A stretch of 12,659 nt of DNA, taken from contig CACZNK010000041.1 of NCBI GenBank assembly GCA_902782585.1, positions 1-12,659 on the forward strand, read 5' to 3'. The DNA comes from an uncultured Ureaplasma sp. (lineage in GTDB: Bacteria > Bacillota_I > Bacilli_A > Mycoplasmatales > Mycoplasmoidaceae). Below are positions 8,543 through 12,659 of this stretch, piece by piece; position 1 is the stretch's first letter, and each line of letters opens with the position of its first letter. The position numbers and the translations under genes are program-made. A model generated the notes under the pieces. That model was not told the origin of the DNA and searched no databases. It worked only from the letters and a program-made list of their open reading frames with translations.

Positions 8543-10201
8543 TTATTTGCCTCCTTTAACAACATATTTAAGTTTTGCTTTAGTAGTACTTTTTGTATTT
8601 GATAAATACTTAGCAATAGTTGAACGTTTAGCATTATATGCCAAAGTTTCATAAACAATTTTACCTTTGTTTATAACTGCAATTCTTGATGAAATAGTTA
8701 AGATTTCATCAAGTTCATATGAAATTAATAAAATGGTTGTTCCTTTTTTGGTTTCTTGAATGATTTTTTCATGAATAGAATTAATAGCACCAAGATCTAA
8801 ACCTCTAGTTGGTTGAACAAATATTGCAAAGTTATGTTTTCTTGTTAATTCTCTACCAATAACAAGTTTTTGTTGATTACCACCAGATAATGCACGAGCT
8901 AGAGACTTACCACTGTTAGTACCTCTAACATCTCATAAACTAATAATTGATTTTGCATATTTACTTATTTGCTTATAATTAATGAATCCAAATCTTGTAA
9001 ATGGTTTATGATCAATTTCAGGGAGAACAGCATTAATATTTACAGTCTCATCAAGAACTAATCCATATTTTAATCTATCTTCTGGAACATGACATAAACC
9101 ATTTTTATATAATTCATTAACACTTGATTCTAAGACATTAATCTTCTTATTAGTTAATGGATTATAAATATAAACTTTCCCAGTAACTTTTTGTTTTAAT
9201 AGTCCACTAAGAATTAATGCTAATTCTGTTTGACCATTACCCTCAATTCCAGCAATACCAAGAATCTCACCTTGGTGAATTTTTAGATTAAAATTATTTA
9301 AAGCATTAACTTTAGGTTGCGATAGTTTTGGAACTGTAACATCTTTTAATTCACAAACAATAGGACGTTTTTGATAATTTTTATCCTTATTTTTATTTTT
9401 AATTAAAACTAATTTATAACCAACCATGTCATTAGCAATTTTTGTTTCATTGGTACTACGTTTTTTTATTGTTTTAACTAATTTACCTTTACGGATAATA
9501 GTAATATGGTCAGCAACGGCCATAACTTCATTTAGTTTATGTGTAATTAAAATAATTGTTTTTCCTTGTCTTTTAAATTCATGTAACATTTGTAAGAAAC
9601 CTTGAATTTCATTATCAGAAAGAACTGCAGTAGGTTCATCGAAGATTAAAATATCTACATCACGATATAATAACTTTAAGATTTCAGTTCTTTGTTGTTG
9701 ACCAACTGATGCATTAACTGATTTAACATCTAAATCAACATCAAGTTTATATTGTTTTGCTAACCTTTCAATTTTTTGTCTTGCAGATTTTCGATCAATA
9801 AAACCATTTTTAGTCATTTCACAACCAAGAATGATGTTATCCAGTAATGTGTACACATTAACTAATTTAAAGTGTTGGTGAACCATACCTATACCATTGT
9901 TTTTTACATCGTTTGCAGTCATTGATGATATTTCATTACCATTAACAATAATTTTACCTGAGTCATATGGTAAAATCCCAAACAATATTGACATAATTGT
10001 TGTTTTACCAGCACCATTTTCACCAACAATGGCATGAATTTCATTTTTTTCAACTCTAATAGTTAGATTATCATTAACAAGTTTTTTACCATTCTCAAAT
10101 GTTTTTGTAATGTTTAACAATTCAACAGCATATTTGCTTTTATTGGTCTTATATAAACTAATTGGTTTTGTTTGATTAACTTTTTTCTTTTGAATTTTCA
10201 T
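8543..10201 (-). CDS. nupA: Nucleoside ABC transporter ATPase with two ABC domains, NupA/YufO type (552 aa)
   Basis: Energises import by the NupB/NupC permeases; fused two-domain ATPase of the sugar/nucleoside (CUT2-like) class. Domain 1: Walker A GENGAGKTT (60-68), Q-loop HQHF near 108-111, modified signature ASVGQQQR (164-171), Walker B ILIFDEP (184-190), switch His221. Domain 2: degenerate Walker A GIAGIEGNGQTE (315-326), HVPEDR (371-376), signature LSGGNQQK (438-445), and FVQPTRGLD with Gln in place of the catalytic Glu. Such asymmetry, with one degenerate site, is normal for this class. In-frame TGA at 8933-8935 (Trp423) splits the gene under the standard code; reading through gives the full second domain down to TAA at 8543-8545. 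A basic N-terminal tail of about 25 residues precedes domain 1. It starts 3 bases after the binding-protein stop without a clear Shine-Dalgarno, so coupling is likely. Confidence 0.95.
8549..8557 (-). promoter_or_regulatory. Strong ribosome binding site of nupB
   Basis: Minus-strand AAAGGAGGC, with the AGGAGG core ending 9 bases before the ATG at 8540. It lies in the last codons of the ATPase gene. It decides the start at 8540 over the internal Met at 8465, adding 25 basic residues to the N terminus. Confidence 0.8.
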
Positions 10202-10204
10202 AAC

Positions 10205-12004
10205 TTATCTATAAACAAAATATTTGTTATCCTCTAAAAATTCAAAAACATTCATTTCCTTATTATTTTCTTTTACAAATTTATTACCTAATAAAATTTT
10301 AATTAAACCATTATATGTTTTCCAATCATTATTAGTTTCATCATATTCACTTTCACTAATTAATTTGAGTGCACGAGCTAATGATTCTCAACCAGTCCCA
10401 CATAATTCATCATCTGTATGTTGATCTATTATGTTAGGTGCACCTAATGAAATGCCAGCACCTTTATTGTAAACTGTACCAACAGTAGCATAACCACTAT
10501 TACCAATAAATGAACGTTTAATTTTATCATCTTGTTTAGCTAATGGTTTTTCATCATAGTTTAAATAATTTACATTGTAATTTTCATCATAGTAATAGCC
10601 CCTTACACCTTTAGATCTTGCTTGAAAAATTGTTGAAGCAATTCCAGCTAAATTTTTTCTTGCTGAGAATTGAATAATTTTATCTCCATAATTTAATTTG
10701 CTTTTACTTGTATATTGACCTATATCACTATTCTCTTGATCAGTATCTACACCAATAGTTATTGCTGGTGAACTTTGATTTCTAATTTCATTTACAACAT
10801 CAATAGTTTGTGGTCCAGCAACTGGTAAAATAGCATCAGCTCCTTGCATTAATAATTGTTGTACAAGAAACTTAGCCTCACCAGTTACAAATGAATTTGA
10901 ATAGAACGAATCAGATCTACCAACACAAATTAAACCAACTGTTCTTTTTTGCTTTGTTTGTTCATCCCATTCATTATAACCCTCATATTTAGGAAGAAAA
11001 TATTTGTTATAGATATAAATACCTCATTCAAAACCACCCATGAATGATGTAACAGTTGGAATTGGGATTCCACCAAATGTTCCAACAGCTAATTTGCCAT
11101 GATTAATTTTTGAAAAAACATTGTTATATCTATCTTGTAGATATTGACATGTTGCAATACCACACAAAAATGCTGATTGATCAGCACGATAGTAAACTGA
11201 TGCACATCGATTTGATTGGAGTCCACCATCTAAAATGGTATAAGTTGATTTGTTGTACAAATCTTGTTTTTGATTTGAAAACATTGCTAAAGGAGTTTCA
11301 TGTAAATAACCTGATAATAATAGTGAACCCTTACCTAATCCACTAGGTGAAATCATTTTATTAATTTCAGCTGTATAAGTACTAAGAAAACCATTTGGAT
11401 TATCTTCTGATGGTTTACTATTTTTTCCAATATAAAATCCATCTTTATATTCATCATTAGTATTAGTTGATATTTCTAATTGTGAATTAGCAATTCTTAC
11501 ATCATCTCCTGCTTTCCAATCTTCACCATTAAGTTTTTTATCTTTTTGGTGAACTCAATTAACAAGACCTAGATATGCACTTTCATTAAATGATTTATCT
11601 AGTACAGAATGGGTAGCACCATCAGTTATTAATGATGCATATGAATATAAAACACTAGGGTCATTATTTAATGTTTTTAATGGGTTAGTATCATCAATTT
11701 GCGAACTTATATAATCAATTTGCGAACTTATATATACATCATTTATTTCATCTTTAGGTTCATTATCTTTACAGTTTCAATATCCAGATTGCGGTAATGA
11801 ACGATAATCTGCAGCAATTTTCGGATTAATATTATCATCAGCAGCAAATTGGTAGGGTTTTATATTAACAAAGTTTTGTTTAAGACCTAATGCGTTTGAC
11901 AATCCAAAAACTAAACCAGTTGAACCACCTAACAAACCAATAGTTGTTAGAATTTTTAGAGAATTTTTGAATATTTTTGAATGTTGTTTTTGTTTTTTAC
12001 CCAT
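10205..12004 (-). CDS. bmpA: BMP-family nucleoside-binding protein, membrane-anchored, without lipobox (599 aa)
   Basis: Extracellular substrate-binding component of the nucleoside importer, related to the basic membrane protein (BMP/PnrA) family. Family features: DGATHSVLDKSFNESAYLGL, then DQSAFLCGIATCQYL, VGTFGGIPIPTVTSFMGGFE, GADAILPVAGPQ and ITIGVDTDQ. Several TGA-Trp codons link segments that look separate under the standard code. The N terminus is basic (MGKKQKQHSKIFKNSLK) with a hydrophobic stretch at about 17-40, but no cysteine follows it; the first Cys is near residue 78 (YWNCKD). It therefore looks like an uncleaved signal anchor or a non-lipidated signal. At 599 residues it is much longer than the roughly 350 of PnrA-type proteins, with an added N-terminal linker and inserts in the fold. 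A 21-bp tandem duplication lies in the linker. It is the first gene of the cluster and has a candidate promoter just upstream. Confidence 0.9.
11693..11734. repeat. Perfect 21-bp tandem duplication in the binding-protein gene
   Basis: The unit ATCAATTTGCGAACTTATAT plus A occurs twice back to back, at 11693-11713 and 11714-11734. On the coding strand it gives a seven-residue repeat, ISSQIDY then ISSQIDD, in the linker between the membrane segment and the binding domain. The length is a multiple of three, so the frame is kept. Confidence 0.9.
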
Positions 12005-12018
12005 ATCCTAATAATTGG

Positions 12019-12047
12019 CTTATACTATTATCATTTATTAATGATAA
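12019..12047 (-). promoter_or_regulatory. Candidate promoter of the nucleoside import cluster
   Basis: On the minus strand TATAAG (12024-12019, 5 of 6 to the -10 consensus) lies 17 bases after TTATCA (12047-12042, 4 of 6 to the -35 consensus). The implied transcription start would be near 12012, leaving only about 8 bases before the ATG at 12004. The only purine-rich stretch, TAGGAT, lies too close to the ATG to be a standard ribosome site. A very short leader or leaderless start would fit. Confidence 0.4.
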
Positions 12048-12049
12048 TA
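12026..12049. repeat. Inverted repeat in the divergent intergenic region
   Basis: A 10-bp perfect inverted repeat, TATTATCATT (12026-12035) and AATGATAATA (12040-12049), around a 4-base centre TATT. It overlaps the candidate -35 and spacer of the nup-cluster promoter and lies about 85 bases upstream of the divergent acyltransferase start. It could be a protein-binding operator. It is entirely AT-rich except for one C or G per arm, so chance occurrence is possible. Confidence 0.5.
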
Positions 12050-12121
12050 TAGAATATTTTTTTAATTTACACAATTTTTTAACTTATTAGTTTATCAATG
12101 TTAATGAAACCGGTCTAAATT

Positions 12122-12127
12122 TATAAT
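12122..12127 (+). promoter_or_regulatory. Candidate -10 of the divergent acyltransferase gene
   Basis: A perfect TATAAT, 7 bases before the ATG at 12135. No -35 is convincing and no Shine-Dalgarno is present between it and the ATG, so initiation at or next to the ATG (leaderless) would be expected if this element is used. Confidence 0.35.
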
Positions 12128-12134
12128 CTAACTT

Positions 12135-12659
12135 ATGGAAAAAGTTAAACAAAAATCTTTTATAACTTATGATCATAGTTTAGGTTATCTAAGATGTATA
12201 GCAATGATGCATGTTATTTTAGTTCATATTTTTTATTGACTTCATATTTCTGTTGGTGTAGGTACATCAATACTTTTATTTGAAATGCCACTTTTTTTCT
12301 TTGTAAGTGGCACCAACAATATTTAATAGTTATAAGAGCGGTTATTGAAAGTTCATATGCCAGCGATTGATAAGAATTTATATACCATATTTATTATTCG
12401 CATTAATAAACATAATTGTATTTTGTACAATTAATGGATTTTTTCCAATTGTTTTGATTTGGTTGTCACCAATAAATTTTGGACTTGTACCAGCAACCCC
12501 ATTTCTTGCTCCATGTTATAACATAACATGATGATTTAGTACATATATTTGTATATTGTTTGTTATTCCATTTTTAAAAATGTTTTATGATAAGTTCACA
12601 AACATTCTATATTAAAATAATGCCATTAATATTAATCATAATGATTTTAACTTCTTTCT
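12135..12659 (+). pseudogene. Frameshifted acyltransferase-3 family membrane protein, partial at window edge
   Basis: The first frame encodes 63 residues from ATG 12135 to TAA 12324-12326: LGYLRCIAMMHVILVHIFYW and EMPLFFFVSG are the opening helix, with its conserved His, and the second-helix motif of integral membrane acyltransferases (Acyltransferase_3 type, which O-acylate sugars or peptidoglycan). The similarity continues in the +1 frame (12325-12615), NSYKSGYWKFICQRLIRIYI then PYLLFALINIIVF and later helices, with TGA read as Trp. It shifts again to the third frame near 12611 (IKIMPLILIIMILTSF) and runs off the window. Stops confine the first shift to 12307-12326 and the second to 12578-12615. 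Two shifts in one short stretch suggest a decayed gene, but sequencing indels cannot be excluded. The target molecule is unknown. Confidence 0.8.

Noticed and set aside
8933..10849. Apparent truncation or fragmentation of the ATPase and the binding-protein gene
   Set aside because: The interruptions are TGA codons read as Trp; the fragments share one frame and give complete proteins.
11110..11346. Plus-strand open frame opposite the binding-protein gene
   Set aside because: Antisense shadow; the minus strand carries conserved BMP-family motifs here.
12307..12326. Programmed ribosomal frameshift in the acyltransferase gene
   Set aside because: No slippery heptamer is apparent next to the first shift, and a second shift follows about 290 bases later; decay or sequencing error is simpler.

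Overview
The window is about 12.7 kb of very AT-rich DNA from a mollicute (Mycoplasma/Spiroplasma-type) bacterium that reads TGA as tryptophan (genetic code 4). The evidence is direct: at least nine genes are interrupted by in-frame TGA at positions where tryptophan fits, and they become full-length, family-typical proteins only when TGA is read through. Much of the apparent noncoding DNA under the standard code is therefore coding. The species cannot be fixed from the sequence alone.

Left part, plus strand (2-3641): a tight cluster ecfA1-ecfA2-ecfT-truA. The first three genes encode the shared energy-coupling module of an ECF vitamin transporter (two ATPases and the T transmembrane subunit). 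truA encodes tRNA pseudouridine synthase. This order follows the ribosomal-protein cluster in many Firmicutes and mollicutes, so rplQ probably lies just left of the window. Next comes a separately promoted gene for a 152-residue, two-helix membrane protein of unknown function (3786-4244). A hairpin that can act in both directions (4263-4293) separates it from the convergent right-hand cluster.

Right part, minus strand (12004 down to 4283): one continuous six-gene cluster with gaps of -1 to 18 bases. In transcription order it holds a BMP-family nucleoside-binding protein, a double-domain ABC ATPase (NupA type), two BPD_transp_2 permeases (NupB and NupC type), uracil phosphoribosyltransferase (upp), and a small four-helix protein resembling the AtpI/MG406 family. 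The likely logic is import of nucleosides followed by nucleobase salvage to nucleotides, which suits an organism presumed unable to make pyrimidines de novo (inference). Two oddities stand out. The NupB permease carries an extra basic C-terminal region of about 368 residues. The substrate-binding protein has an N-terminal hydrophobic segment but no lipobox cysteine.

Far right (12135-12659, plus strand): the start of a divergent acyltransferase-3 family gene that is broken by two frameshifts and runs off the window. The 130-base divergent intergenic region holds candidate promoters for both sides and a 10-bp inverted repeat overlapping the nup-side promoter. With code 4 applied there is no gene-free stretch over 300 bases; the largest gaps are 3642-3785 and 12005-12134. 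I saw no RNA genes, CRISPR arrays or insertion sequences. I found no clearly undescribed multi-gene system; the most unusual element is the NupB extension.
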